Assembly (NCBI GenBank): GCA_036426205.1 | Contig: CM071570.1 | Span: forward strand, 56,898,926-56,962,925 | Source: Ascaphus truei | Lineage: Eukaryota > Chordata > Amphibia > Anura > Ascaphidae | Length of the DNA stretch: 64,000 nucleotides | Reading direction: 5' to 3' | In this document: piece after piece, positions 12,481 through 24,480 of the stretch | Layout of the letters: each line of letters opens with the position of its first letter | Numbering within the stretch: the first letter of the stretch is position 1 | Notes under the pieces: generated by a model | Told to the model about the DNA's origin: nothing | Seen by the model: the letters and a program-made list of their open reading frames with translations, nothing else | Databases searched by the model: none | Program-made: the position numbers and the translations under genes

Positions 12481-12589
12481 CTCACACGGCGGCCCTGATG
12501 AGGAGTGAGTACTTGTAAGAATAAAAATCTACTTTCACCACTATTGTGCGCTATTGGGGGAAAAAATGCACACGTGTACAAAAAATACA

Positions 12590-13760
12590 CCACTATATTA
12601 AAAATACTTCAAAAAAAAGTTAACCATAAACCTATTGATTGTCACGGTGACTACACAGGACCTCTCAATGGGGGCCTATATAGCCATATTGGCAGACAAT
12701 GGTAAGCTATATTAAAAATTAACAAAAATGATCAAGTTTAAAATACATTGCTTACCCCCCTTGGCTCACTTAGGGGCTAGTAAACAATTACCAAAGCAAT
12801 GCTTTACTAACTGCTAAGATAATGAAAAGGTTAACCCCCTCCTCCCAGGGACACCTAACCAGCCATCCCAGGGAAACTACCCCAATTACCCACCACCCTA
12901 CCCCCAGAAAATGTACCACACCTCACAGTAATGGGCAATAGTCCTATTAGCCAAATGTGGGTAATAAGGCTTTTGGCCATTGATAAGCGTAACAAAAATT
13001 ATTCACTAAACAAAATAGACATTACAATAAATAGTAACATAATCAAAAGTAAACCATTAAATCCATTGATTGTCACTGTGGCTACCTAGGTCCTCAATGG
13101 GGGCCTAGATAGCCATATTTGCTATCAATGTAGACCCTAAATAAATAATTGTATTACTTTCCCCAGCCAAGATTAATGCCACCCCCTCATCCTCAGGGGA
13201 ACCCGGACATAAATCCAATAAAGTGCCCAACCATATTTAAAAAAAAAACCAAGTTCAATAGCCAATAATAACATTTAAATAAAACATTCAAAATAATCCA
13301 AGCCTGATGGCAAAATTAAAAATAAAAATCCACAAAAGCATTAAAAATTAATCCCAGTCTGATGACACACAAATAAAGAATAGCAGGAAAAATAAATCCT
13401 GTGTGAAGATTAATAGATCCTCAACTTGCCACTATGCCCTGGATCTATTTTTTTATAGTTGAAGATGGTGCAACTATTTATTCTTTTCTTCAACTACGTC
13501 TTCTTTCTTCTTTTCTTCAGGCAGGATGCTGCCCCTTTATCTTCTTCCTCTCTTCTGAGATGTTCAAGACCTGATGTAAGGCCTGTGACATCACAGAAGA
13601 CCAGTCACATGGTACACAACCAATCCTATTAGTTGATGTACCATGTGGTCCCCTCACTGTTGCCTGGAAATTACCGCTGAGGCAAAAGTGAGGGAATCAC
13701 ATGGTACATGATCCAATCAGATTGGTCCATGTACTCCAGTATGTGATTCCCTCACGTTTG
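12590..13760. repeat. tandem/dispersed non-coding repeat block
   Basis: A unit with ATTGATTGTCAC and TCAATGGGGGCCTA occurs twice in direct orientation (about 12630-12705 and 13055-13130). 12750-12840 matches 8755-8850. 13590-13760 contains inverted copies of CACATGGTAC next to CCAATC, similar in style to 33900-34030. Probably nested non-autonomous DNA transposons. Confidence 0.45.
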
Positions 13761-14920
13761 AGTCATTTTCATATTGTATGTACTTTAAGTAATATTGTAT
13801 AATCTATTTCAGTTTGGCATGCTTATCTTGACCATGTATATAATGGATATATTGCCCATTATATACCTAGTTAAGAAGGCTTATGCCAGCCTGGGGTAGG
13901 TGATAAAATATTTGTGGTATTTCGTGGCATTAATCCCATTCCGATAAACATCGGAACACGATGAATGGCAGATAATACCAAAAATTGCAGTATTAGGCCT
14001 CTTTTATTGGATGTGATATTTCTACCAAATCTGATAAAAAGTGCAACATTAATGTACTGCACTAAAATCAAAAATACTTTTTTTTCTTGATAATACTGCA
14101 TTTTTAGGTTACCACAGTTTGATGTATCCAGGCCTATGAAAGATGCCTCTGGACTGTACCACAGAAAACACAACAGGTAAGCTGTTATACCAAGAGGCTG
14201 CAGTTGCGTGAAATGCCTTCGGCCTATTGAATCTAAACAGATGGGTAGTTGTATGTTCCTCTTCTTACTTTTAGCCTTTAAGCAGAGCCTCAAGGTCTAA
14301 ACTGAACAGACGGTTAAGTGTGACATTTAGAGTAAGCTAATGTTGACTCTTAAGAGACAAATGTTGGCAAAAATAAGAGACCTCAGGGACAGACTTTGCC
14401 TAAAATAGAATTTACTGACAACCTTATGTAATAAACATCATCTTTGCTCATAGTAAGACATGAGCAAAAATAAAATATTGCTGAGAACATTGTGCAAATT
14501 TATTTTTAGAACTAAAAACTGTGTAAGATAATTTAAAAGAAATTTAAAGCAATAATTTCCAGTTTGTCAATCCTTGAGTTACAGTAGTTTATAATATTTT
14601 TCCAAAAATTAATTTTGATAATTCATTGGTGGCTTGAGATGTGTCATATCATCCCAGACATTTTTTGAATGTAGTTAATAATGCATACTTGTCTGACCAT
14701 GGAAATATATTAATTATATCCCTTCAAAATGAATAGATACACACATTCATTTAGAATCTCTGCATCTTTTATTTTTTCTCTTCGGTTACCAGTATAGTCA
14801 ACCAATCTGCTTAAGGTGTGTACAAATTCAATATAGAAAGATTTATAATTAGTATTGTTGGCATGCTGTTGTAAGGATGTGTTAGGAATGTGTACATATA
14901 TATGTGGGTTCCGCGCTGTT
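13761..14920. other. unassigned
   Basis: No gene or repeat boundary recognised. A 140-residue open frame on minus (13871-14293) has no recognisable motif, and I do not support it as a gene. Confidence 0.35.
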
Positions 14921-14924
14921 ACTA

Positions 14925-15340
14925 ATGCAGGAAGCGCCATACTGTTCTTTTGCAAGTAAGATTACTGTGTGAATAGCAAGGTTGCGCATGCGCGAGGAAA
15001 GCGCGCGAACGGCAACCAATCCGGCGGGACCTTGGGGTTGAACTTTGAACTGTGAACTGTGGTGAAGTCAGCTGAGGCTGGGGACCAATAGGGTGATCGG
15101 GTTTTGGAGAGGAGAGAGACAGGAAGCGTGTGGGAGGACACACGAGTGAGGGAGTGGAAGGAGAAAGGTGGCGGAACCTCGTGTGTGCGAGCGAGGGTCA
15201 TTGACCCTTCCGCTTAGGACAGATACATTCCCCAGCCCCCAGGAGTAATACCCCTGTCATCGTAGGGTGCTGCTTTTGTAGGGACGGCCGTAGCACTTAG
15301 GGAAGCATCCCGTTAGTGCTGGTTCAGCTGCAGGATTTGT
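14925..15340 (+). repeat. CpG-rich leader upstream of non-LTR fragment
   Basis: A GC- and CpG-rich 400-bp segment that lies directly upstream of the CR1-type coding fragment. It could be the promoter/5' UTR of that element or an unrelated LTR. No diagnostic ends were found. Confidence 0.3.
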
Positions 15341-16390
15341 GATCATATCACCTCATTGCAACTCATTTCCCAACCCACACGGACAAACCAGAAATCGCAC
15401 AACCATTCCTTGCTCGACTGGATTCTCTCCTCAAATCCCAGCAGAATCCAATCCTCTGGCATCCTTCCTGATATTTTCAGTGGCCATGCAATAGTGTACT
15501 GTGTAAGGAAAATGAAACCGCCCCAATCAAGACCTAAAGTTCTCCTCACTAGAACATTTAGAAACTTTAACCCACAACAGTTTCTGGCTGACCTTACCAA
15601 CTGCCCTTGGCACAGAATCGATTTAATTCCCGACCCTGATTCTGCGCTCGACTATTTCCAGTCCGAGTTCTTAAAACTCTGCGATACCCATGCTCCACTA
15701 CGCAAAATAAGGGTACGGGGTGCTCACCTTCCATGGGTTACACCTGACCTTATAGCACTCTACCAGTTCAGGGATGCCTTGTGGAAAAGCTACAAAGTAA
15801 CTGGCACTACCAAGGATCTCAATCACTACAGATGCCTGCGGAATATGTGCACAAGGCAAACAAGGCATGCAAAAGCACAATATTACTCTGACAATCTCCT
15901 CCAGAATACATCAAACCCAGCTAACTTCTGGAAGGTTATCAACAACATATTCCAGCCTTCTAACCATCAACAGCCAAGTAATATAACTAAGGGCGATATT
16001 ACTCTGACAAACCCCACCGACATTGCAAATGCATTCAATTATTACTTTATGGGGTTTGCCACTAACATATTAGCAAAACGCAACCCAAACCACAAACCTG
16101 AATCTCATCCTGGGAGTACCCATATAGCCCCACCCCCTCCCAACAATGCCCACAATTTTCAATTGGGCCCAGTATCCGAAGAGGAGATTACACAAGCGCT
16201 CCTCAAATTAAAACTAAGCAGCCAATGTGGACCCGACTTACTACAATCTAGGTTCCTAAGACTTGGTGCCCCAGCAATTGCCAAACCAATTGCTTCCATA
16301 GTCAACTCTATCCTGTCTGCAGGCCATATCCCTAAGACCCTAGGTTTAAATATTGATTTCGATTTGGCAGCTTTTTTAAAAGATACGTAG
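15341..16390 (+). pseudogene. CR1-group non-LTR retrotransposon polyprotein fragment
   Basis: An open frame of about 340 residues without a proper start; its first codon is TTG, so this is an internal fragment. It begins at the end of the apurinic endonuclease domain (SLLDWILSS, then a degraded version of the SDH motif, here SGH). It continues through the linker typical of CR1/L2/Rex1-type elements, with PWVTPDLIALYQFRDALW near residues 125-142 and QYYSDNL near 178-184. It reaches the first reverse transcriptase block (EEEITQALLKL, CGPDLLQSRFLR). The RT catalytic core is absent, and after about 16340 the frame runs into unrelated sequence. The element is dead. The exact clade is not resolved. 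Confidence 0.65.
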
Positions 16391-16699
16391 AATGTTTATT
16401 CTTAACTAATGTTATTCAGTTCTAATTTTATTTTCCATCATTTATTATATTTCCAGTTGATTTTCATTTTAAGGTGAGAATAGTATATGCATTGTCCAAC
16501 AGGCATGTAATAGTATACATGTTTGTGTTTCAATATTACCCACAATGTAATTTATACTGTTGTGCTATACTGATGTGTGTTGAACAGGCATATAACATTA
16601 TATATGTTTGTGTTTCAATCAATAGTATTCACCATGTAATCATGCAAGTAATATATTTTAATTGGATGTAACTAAGGTTTGCATGATTAGCATGCTCAC

Positions 16700-17180
16700 C
16701 ATAATGCAATTGATCCCAGCAGCCACCTAGATCCCAATTGCTGCTAATTGCCCAACTCCAGCTCTCATTGACATTAAGTCCAGGACCTCCCATTTGTGGG
16801 TGGACTCTCTTGATATGCAATGGTATATAACACAGCTCCCACTAGGCTCCCCCATCCCGAGGAAGTGACGCAGAGTCACGAAACGCGTAGGGAGGAGGAG
16901 CCAAGTGTTTGAGCCAGTCCAGCCACCATAGTCGTGCCGATGCTGTGAGAGCGTACCTGCACCGCCCTGCCGCTGACGTCATCGGCTAGGAGTTTCAGAG
17001 AACGCTATCCAGGAAGGCTCCCTAGTGCGCAATAGGCTGTAGACAAGTTGCGTACGGCATCCGTGAGTCATATCGTCATCCCCCATTTACTGTAAGTGTG
17101 GGTGATTTGTGTTTTAAAGTTTTTTAATAAAGTGTAAACGTATTACACCATTGTGTCAATCCTCTGTTCCTGCATGACAT
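16700..17180 (+). mobile_element. retroelement end with hairpin and poly(A) signal
   Basis: Contains the best-paired hammerhead-like hairpin of the window (16857-16891), a GC-rich segment, and then AATAAAGTG near 17127. The order hairpin, leader, poly(A) signal resembles a Penelope terminal repeat, but no coding region is attached. Confidence 0.35.
16857..16891 (+). ncRNA. hammerhead-like hairpin
   Basis: CCGAGGA is followed by one extra A and a perfect 5-bp stem GTGAC/GTCAC (16865-16869, 16875-16879), then GAAACGCGTAG. GAAA is intact and ACGCGT is self-complementary. The first core half has C instead of the essential U, which would be expected to impair cleavage. Confidence 0.45.
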
Positions 17181-17762
17181 GCCTGACTTACGTCCCCTGT
17201 GAGTGCTGGTCGCTGCATGGAATAAGAGATCACTGCTGCCGGTCACGTGGGATCCGTGAAACACTGAGACAGAGCAGAGACACAGTTACAGATTCTCTCC
17301 CTTGAACGCACAAGATAATATCTTGTAAGTAGGGTTTCTTTGTCCGTTGGTTCAGAGTGGGGTAAGGAGTAGTGGCATACTGTGCAATTGGTGTGTACCT
17401 CTTATGTTTCCCCAGAATCACTGCGGACATCGTTAAAGGGAATTATCAACTCCCTGGGACTCTGTGAAAATATCCTGTACCATCCATCTGAGAATTTTTC
17501 ATCCGGGACTTTCCATTTGGATCACGGTATCTGGGACATTTGTAGCGCCGGGACTTTTATTTTGTATTTGTATTTATTTCACAGGTTGGGAAGATCTGTT
17601 TATTAGTTTCTCTGGCAGCTTGTACACCACTTAGAAGTGGTTTTCACTTACATTGAGTGATCACGTTCACATCACCAATTTATTGCTATTTTTCACACTA
17701 ATGTGAGTTAATTGCACATTGTAGATTAGCGCTTGTTAAGGGTATTATTGTTGTTTGTATTG

Positions 17763-18368
17763 CACACTAACTTAAAAACATGAATATACTAAAGACAGCC
17801 TAACAAAATATATGTATCAAAAATATATTGGATAAAAGGGGGACTGTTAATCTAGTGAATGAATTCTATTTTACCTCAAAAAAACTAAAATGTGTCTAAG
17901 TGAATATAAATTGTAACACAAAAGTAGTTTAATATAACCCTTGAAGGTAATACAAAATATTATAAATCCCTACTGGCATGAATGCCTAATAGAGAGATAT
18001 ATGATGGATTGTGGCATGGAGGAAAAGTATATAATCAATGACCCAGTATACAGCCAGAAAAAATAATATATTACCAAAAATAAAGGGGGGAGAGAAAGGC
18101 AAATAGGGAAAAAAATGATATAAAAATAATAATCATACCCTGCCTAGCAATTCCCCCAAAAAAAGAAAACAATGAGAACTGATGCAGCAAACAAAAAAAA
18201 ATAATATATATATATACCTATAAATGACATGCTAACAAACAGAGTCATACAAATGGAAAATACAGCAGTGATTCACTAGATTAACAGTCCCCCTTTTATC
18301 CAATATATTTTTGATACATATATTTTGTTAGGCTGTCTTTAGTATATTCATGTTTTTAAGTTAGTGTG
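17763..18368. repeat. element with 98-bp perfect terminal inverted repeats
   Basis: 17763-17860 is the exact reverse complement of 18271-18368, without a mismatch that I can see. The 410-bp interior is AT-rich and non-coding. This has the form of a young MITE or an inverted duplication. Outside the arms the sequences differ (TTG and TCT), so no target duplication is obvious. Confidence 0.85.
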
Positions 18369-18516
18369 TCTTGCTGTTATTCCAATAAAATCTTGTTCAT
18401 TTTTCTGACTCTGCAGTGCATCTGGTTCTTGCAATATAATCTTTATTAGTAGATTTTCTTTAGGTGTAATTTAGAGTGCTAACAAGGGGGTTGTCTTTGT
18501 CCTTTTCATTTGTGTG

Positions 18517-18521
<5 letters not shown>

Positions 18522-18556
<35 letters not shown>
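18522..18556. repeat. (AT)n microsatellite
   Basis: About 17 uninterrupted AT units. Confidence 0.95.
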
Positions 18557-19239
18557 CTATTTCCATAAAAAGAAAAAAAAGAAATAATCAACTCTCCAGT
18601 GCTCACTAAAATAATAATATTATAGTGTAAATTATTATGTGACAATTAGAATGACTAACTATTGAATATATTAAATGTGTATGTAGTGATATAATGTAGT
18701 TTAAATATAAAGTATATAAACAGTGAGATAACAAAACAAATTATATTGCATAATATAAATATTATTAACCTCAAAATGTTTATAACTCCAATAAAACAAA
18801 ATATCGTATGCGTAAATTGACTAAGTACTGTAGGAAAAATATATAGAACCATTGAGACATAGCAGCTACAAGTGGGAGCAAGGTGTACCACAGATTAGAT
18901 AACAAGAAAGGGGGGGGGGGAAAGTGCATGCTCCATATCACAATATATATTTAATTACAGTGTTAAAAACAGAGATATGATGTATACACTCAATTGTGAA
19001 TGAGAGGTGGATAGCAATATTTCAGCAATACCCATAATCTTCTGAGAGGTATCAGATAAAGACACAACGCCAGCCTTCAACATCACACTGTAAGGCAAAT
19101 GATCTACATCAGATGATTCCACCAGTAGAGGTCCCTGCTGTGGGAATCCTACCGGGCTTCACAGTCTGTAAGAGATGCGCAGTAAGAGATATACTGAATC
19201 AGTCACTCTACCTGCGTGCCTCTATCAGGCTATCATGGG
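18557..19239. other. unassigned, AT-rich
   Basis: No coding signal. There is a G-run at 18911-18920. Confidence 0.35.
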
Positions 19240-19760
19240 AATTTTATTTTTATCACACACTATTGTAGAAGGGGTCTCTGAACCTGAACCGCATTGATTT
19301 CAGGTCCGGGACCCCTTAATACCTGAGATACAGACCCCGGTATGGGGCGCCGGTTTCCCTGCAATGTTAAAATCCTCCACCTCACTTGACAGGGGGATTT
19401 AAATCCTGCAGGGCGATACCTGCACCTCATACTAGGGCCTGTATCTTGAGAAGTAGGGGGTCCCCGAGGCTGAAATCAACACGGTTCAGCTAAGAAAACC
19501 CCTGCTCCCGCACTCTAGTATCAAAAGCCCCCCAAAACATAACAAAAATCATTACTGTAGCGACTAGCCGATAAGGTAATGAAGCTGCTTAAATTTTATT
19601 TTTACTAATAGTGTGCTGGAGCAGGGGTCTCATGAGCTGAACTGCAGTGATTTCAGCCTCGGGGACCCACTGCTTCCCAAGTTACAGACCCGTTATGGGG
19701 TGCCGGTATCCCCCTGCAGGATTTAAATCCCCCAGTCACGTGGCGCTGAGGATTTTAACA
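19240..19760. repeat. dispersed repeat with direct and inverted copies
   Basis: Segments starting near 19250 (GGGGTCTCTGAACC, CAGACCCCGGTATGGGG) recur directly near 19620-19745 and inverted near 19380-19500 (GGGGGTCCCCGAGGCTGAAA). At least three arms of one non-coding element are stacked here. Confidence 0.5.
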
Positions 19761-22760
19761 TTGATCAGAGATAAAAACAAACCATTCATATTCCAAAGGA
19801 GGCTGAACATTTCCTAAATGAAATATGTCTCAAACTCAGGAAACAGTCCAGAGAGGAAGATAGTCCTCCAAGACTCGAAGACAAAAGGAGTATATTGGAG
19901 AGAACAGACCTGATTCATGCTGAGATGTGAGGGGCTGCGGGAGGAGATAGTCTTTATTGGCAGGTTGCAGCGGAGAAGAGAAGGAATGGAGCGTTTAGAG
20001 AGAAGAGAGTCTTTCCCATCACAAAAACTTGAGGAAACAGGAAAGGAACTAATCTTCCCCAGAGGATATGAGCCACATGACCAGAGGAAAGGAGAGCCAG
20101 TGGGAAAAGGCCATAAACCGCTAAAGAGCCGACTTCAGTCTCAAGCGAATCATTGACCCAAACTGATCGAATAATTCTGGTCCCCCACTAAAGAGACTAA
20201 GAACTGGACTATGCTAAGACGTTCCTCGTTGATTGGTTGGTTTCTAAAAGGAAATTGGTATCTTTTAACTCAAACTGATATGGCTTCAAGTCAATGTTGT
20301 AATGTTTTATTGTTGTTCAGAACTAGACAAGTTTTAAGAGTGTTGTGTTAAAAGTAGGAAACTGTTAAATAGATGAAATTGCTCCAGTGGGGTTTTGTTC
20401 GGTAGCTGGGGAGGGATAGATCTAGGGCTAGGTCATGACATAGGAAAGTGACACTTAGTCCAGCAGCCATTTTGAGAGAAATATGTGTTCCTGACCATCC
20501 TTTCCTGGGGTTATCGTTGAAAACTACCCTTAAAAGATACCTTTACGTGTATTTTAAGTTTTTTTGAATCTGTGAGTACCATTCTCATGGGGATTGGGAA
20601 GAATTAACTTCCAACACTTGAAACATATTGCACCATCAGATATATGTTTTCTTTTACATGTTTGCACTCCACATCAATTTGGAGATCTGAGAGAACAACT
20701 GCATGGATTGAGAAAGCAATCCATGGGTTGAAGCTGCATACCTAATTTGTTTGTATACTTACCATATCACCCTATCACTTGAATTCACGTGCACTAATAC
20801 ATTATGCACATGTTAGTGATTTAGTTATCACATATACATATATATATATATTTTTTTATTTTATTATATTATTATATATATATAAAATATATATCATATA
20901 TATATATAATATATATATGAAAACAGAAAAAGAGAAAAAGCGCCCGATCCTTGTGTAAAATCAGATGAACATTTTAATAAATCATGGACAAGACAAATGC
21001 ACACTTACAATTTGTCTGATTAAAATAAGCATTTTATGGGACCTGCCCATGCACCAATCGAAGACTCCACAGTCACCTCCGCTCTGCAATCTCACGATCA
21101 GTTCGAGACCCAGTAGTTGAGAACGCCGTTTACTCCAAGGTGTATAGATTATCATCCGTCAGGAGCTTCTCAGCAGCGTGCGTCCGCCATTACTCCCACG
21201 CATGTGGTACTGGATACCGGAAGGACTTTCCTTGTGGTTCCTGTGTCTCTCTCTGGTGCCGAAGGCAGGTCAGCCACCGTAGTTGTAATGCAAACCGTCC
21301 CTTATTCCAATTGTTATAGGTAGGCACTAGTTGGTTCATGTAAACATCACACTCAATTTTGATATTTGGTGCAACATTTTGGCACACGTCACCAGGGGGG
21401 CAGCAATTTGGGTGTGTTGAAAAAGGAGCGCTGTCTTTAAAACTGTTCATATATATATATATATGCACTTTGTTCACATTTTCTTATTTGAGAGCATTTG
21501 TATTAATTAGATTTGATAGCACCATTTGGATAACACTGTTCATTTGCACTATTTTAAGGGAAAGAGAGTAGTCTGCATGCGCCTGCAAAAGTTAACAAAG
21601 TTATCAGGGAGTAACAGTAGATTTTAGATTAAGCGTTAACCAAATTAAGGGCTCAGTTAACCAAGATTCATAATCAAATGGCCTAGTCACGATCGGTTAT
21701 GCATACAACATTTTGACGAAGAACTAGGTAAATCACAAGAACGTGCCCTATGTTAAGATATTAAGATTGGATTATTATTAAATGGTTGTTATGTTAACAG
21801 GTGCACTTGTGGGAGGTTAAAAGGCTATAACTCTGCGGTTCACTCATTAGACCTGCTTTAATTGATTATACCCTTCCCTTAGGCCAAGATTAGTTCTATC
21901 CTACCCTCCCTGTGCCTAAGGCCCGGGTAGGTAGAGGAGGCAGTGGGAAGGACAGCCATTTTAGGCACATAGAAGCTCATGGAGTGGGCCTGAGAGAGAG
22001 AGACCTTTTTTGCAAGCCAAGTGACCAGGATTCGATGAGTAGGTAACTTGGAGGTCCTGTCATGGAACAGTGGAGTTGAAGTAAATAAGGACAGAAAATA
22101 TTTGTGATTCAGACTCACTCTCACGCAATATCAAGGTACATGGAGAGGGTCAGGACTGCAGTTAAGTTATGAGGCCTTGAAAATGTTAAATGGTATAGAT
22201 TATTGAACAGGGAGGGAGGTTTGCCTATAGGACACACATTCCACCACCCTCCCACCCCCCACACACACATACTTTAACTAACAGGACTGGAATTATGACA
22301 GGCAGACAGATTAATATATATATAGGGGAAGGGGGGAAGGGGGGAAGGGGGAATGGCCCTGCTCAGCTTCTGAATGAACTTACTGGAGTGGTGCTATCTA
22401 GGAAAATTATATATTTATTTTGAATATTTGTGGAGGTGTGTGCTTCAGCAGGGATTCTTTCTCTTTCTCTCTTCAGGCGGACAGGCTGGCCTGCTGAAAA
22501 CACCATAGAGAGGGAAAGCAGAAATAACGGGAAACCACGCTTTATATCCCTAGGTCCCGGGAATGGAGGAGGTAAGGGATACATATCTGGAGTTGAGCAT
22601 TGGTGATAATTAATTAATCAAGTTAGATTGGAGAGCTACATATGTAAAATAATTAGGTATATTCTTTCAAAACAGTACCATAAACTGTTTGAGAGAAATT
22701 GCAAGGGCCTATTTGCACAAATCAAAAAAAGATCTATTAGCCGGACAAAATTTTAGATCT
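19761..22760. other. unassigned, with AT microsatellites
   Basis: No recognisable gene. AT-rich microsatellite at 20835-20925, (TA)n near 21452, and AC-rich DNA at 22260-22275. The segment at 20940-21330 has the CpG content of a retroelement terminus, but I could not match it. Confidence 0.35.
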
Positions 22761-22769
22761 CATGATTGG

Positions 22770-23761
22770 GGTGTATAACTTCAATTGAAGATTAACATTT
22801 TACCAAGACTACTATATCACTTTCAGAAACTCCCAGTAACTATTCCCAACAATGCCATAGTCCAATTTATTTGGAAAAATAAGCATCCTAGAACCCCAAG
22901 CTCCAAAAGCAGGAGGGCGACTGGCTGTCCCTGACATAAAACAATATTATTTGGCCTGCCAAATAAAACAAATTAAATACTGGCATGCCACCTGGGATAC
23001 TTACTGTTGAGTGTATATAAAATCCATGCTGGTGGAACTTGTGTCCCTGACATCAACATTGTGGTTGGGAGGGGTGGCAGAGAAACATAAAACTCAAAGA
23101 ACAAATGTTGATGTTTTCTTCCATACACTAGGAATATGGAACCCAGTGAACCCTACATTTTGCCTGACAAACTCTTCCTCAAAGCGAGTACCCTTCATAG
23201 ATAATCCCAAATTTGAGTCTGGTTTCTGCACAAAAGCCTTCCATCTTTGGAAACATAGAGGGATACTAGAATTAGGAAATCTGACTTGTAAGGGTAGAGT
23301 ACTAGATTTTTGAAGAACTTGGTACCAAATACTCACTTCTACCCACAGAAAGATACATGTTCATACAGACTAGACACTGTTCCTCTCAGACATTTACCAC
23401 CTCCAACAGTTTCGGAAGGGTGTTGCAGAGACAGGGGCTAGTAACAACAATATATAGAGTTAGATGAGTGGAAGAACCAGGCCGAGAATTCGCATTTGAG
23501 AAGATGGGAAGCAGATCTGCAGGTAGAAATATCTAGAGAGGACTAGGAGGATATATGATAGGCAGACTCAAAAATGTCGATTTGCACCACCACCAAAGAA
23601 AATATGTATAAAATAATGTATCTGTGGTACTTAACAACCATGAGATTGAGTATAATTTTCCCAGACACATAAAATCTCTGTTGGAGGTAATGTATTCAGG
23701 TTGGAGGCCTTAAACATATTAGTGGTCCTACCCTAAAGTGCAAAAGTTCTGGATTATGATC
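22770..23761 (+). pseudogene. L1 ORF2 fragment (RT C-terminal region), 5' part
   Basis: Broken frames spell the part of L1 ORF2 that follows the RT palm: ILPRLLYHFQKLPV, FIWKNKHPRT, then after a frameshift GGRLAVPDIKQYYLACQIKQ, and near 23735 the CPKVQ.FW-like motif. It is interrupted by the solo LTR at 23762-24349 and resumes after it. There are several frameshifts and stops; no activity is possible. Confidence 0.6.
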
Positions 23762-24349
23762 TGTAGGCGACAAGTACAAAGTTATAACCAGGTAGACATA
23801 TTTGGGGGAAATAAACCTTAGCTTTAAACAATACACCTTTAAGATAGCACACAAAATTAACAAAACAGCCTATATCCTTGTAAGGGCTAACTCACTCTCC
23901 CAGTCCGTATCTGAAGGGCTTGGAAGTTAGTCCTGCTACCAGTCACTGACCCTCAAAGTCCAAAGAGGTACCTGTAAGCAGGGGATCTTTACATCAGTCT
24001 TTGGGTGTGGGTTGGTGTTCATGGGGGGCACCCTCTGGTGGGTTCCAGCGTGCAGCGAACCCTGGAACAGAGGGTCTGGTTCTCTGGGAATCTCTTCTGT
24101 CAGCACAGTCCCTCTTTGCTCAAGAGATTTACAGTATTCCTGGGAATCTCTTCTAGTACCAGATGCCCTCTGTGCTCAAGAGACATATGCAGTTTGTGCA
24201 GTACATATTTAAACCTGCTTGATGAGCCAGGGGGAGACTGACTAATTGACTCTACTGTAGCTACAATTAACCAGCTCCCTGCTAGACTTATCCAATACAG
24301 ACAGGCTTTAGGTGTGCTGCTTTTTAAACCGGGGACAGGCCCTGTCACA
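23762..24349 (-). mobile_element. solo LTR (family B) inserted in L1
   Basis: 588 bp, starting TGTAGGCG and ending CCTGTCACA. The flanking pentamers TGATC (23757-23761) and TGGTC (24350-24354) differ by one base and are read as an old 5-bp target duplication. It is homologous to 2980-3596. The host L1 frame continues on both sides, which fixes the boundaries. Confidence 0.65.
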
Positions 24350-24480
24350 TGGTCCAAAACATAACTGAAGAAACATTGGCATAATTATCCCGTTAGATCC
24401 AGTAACTATTCTGTAGCCAAGTGGGTGGCAAACAACTTTGGCTTCGAAGGGGTTATATACACGTGTTATGGCAAAATTAT
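24350..24480 (+). pseudogene. L1 ORF2 fragment, 3' part
   Basis: Continuation of the L1 at 22770-23761 beyond the LTR. Fragmentary translation gives ITEETL and then AKWVANNFGF. Decayed. Confidence 0.4.

Noticed and set aside
15356..15358. Start of the CR1-type frame as a true gene start
   Set aside because: The codon is TTG and the frame begins inside a known domain, so this is an internal fragment.
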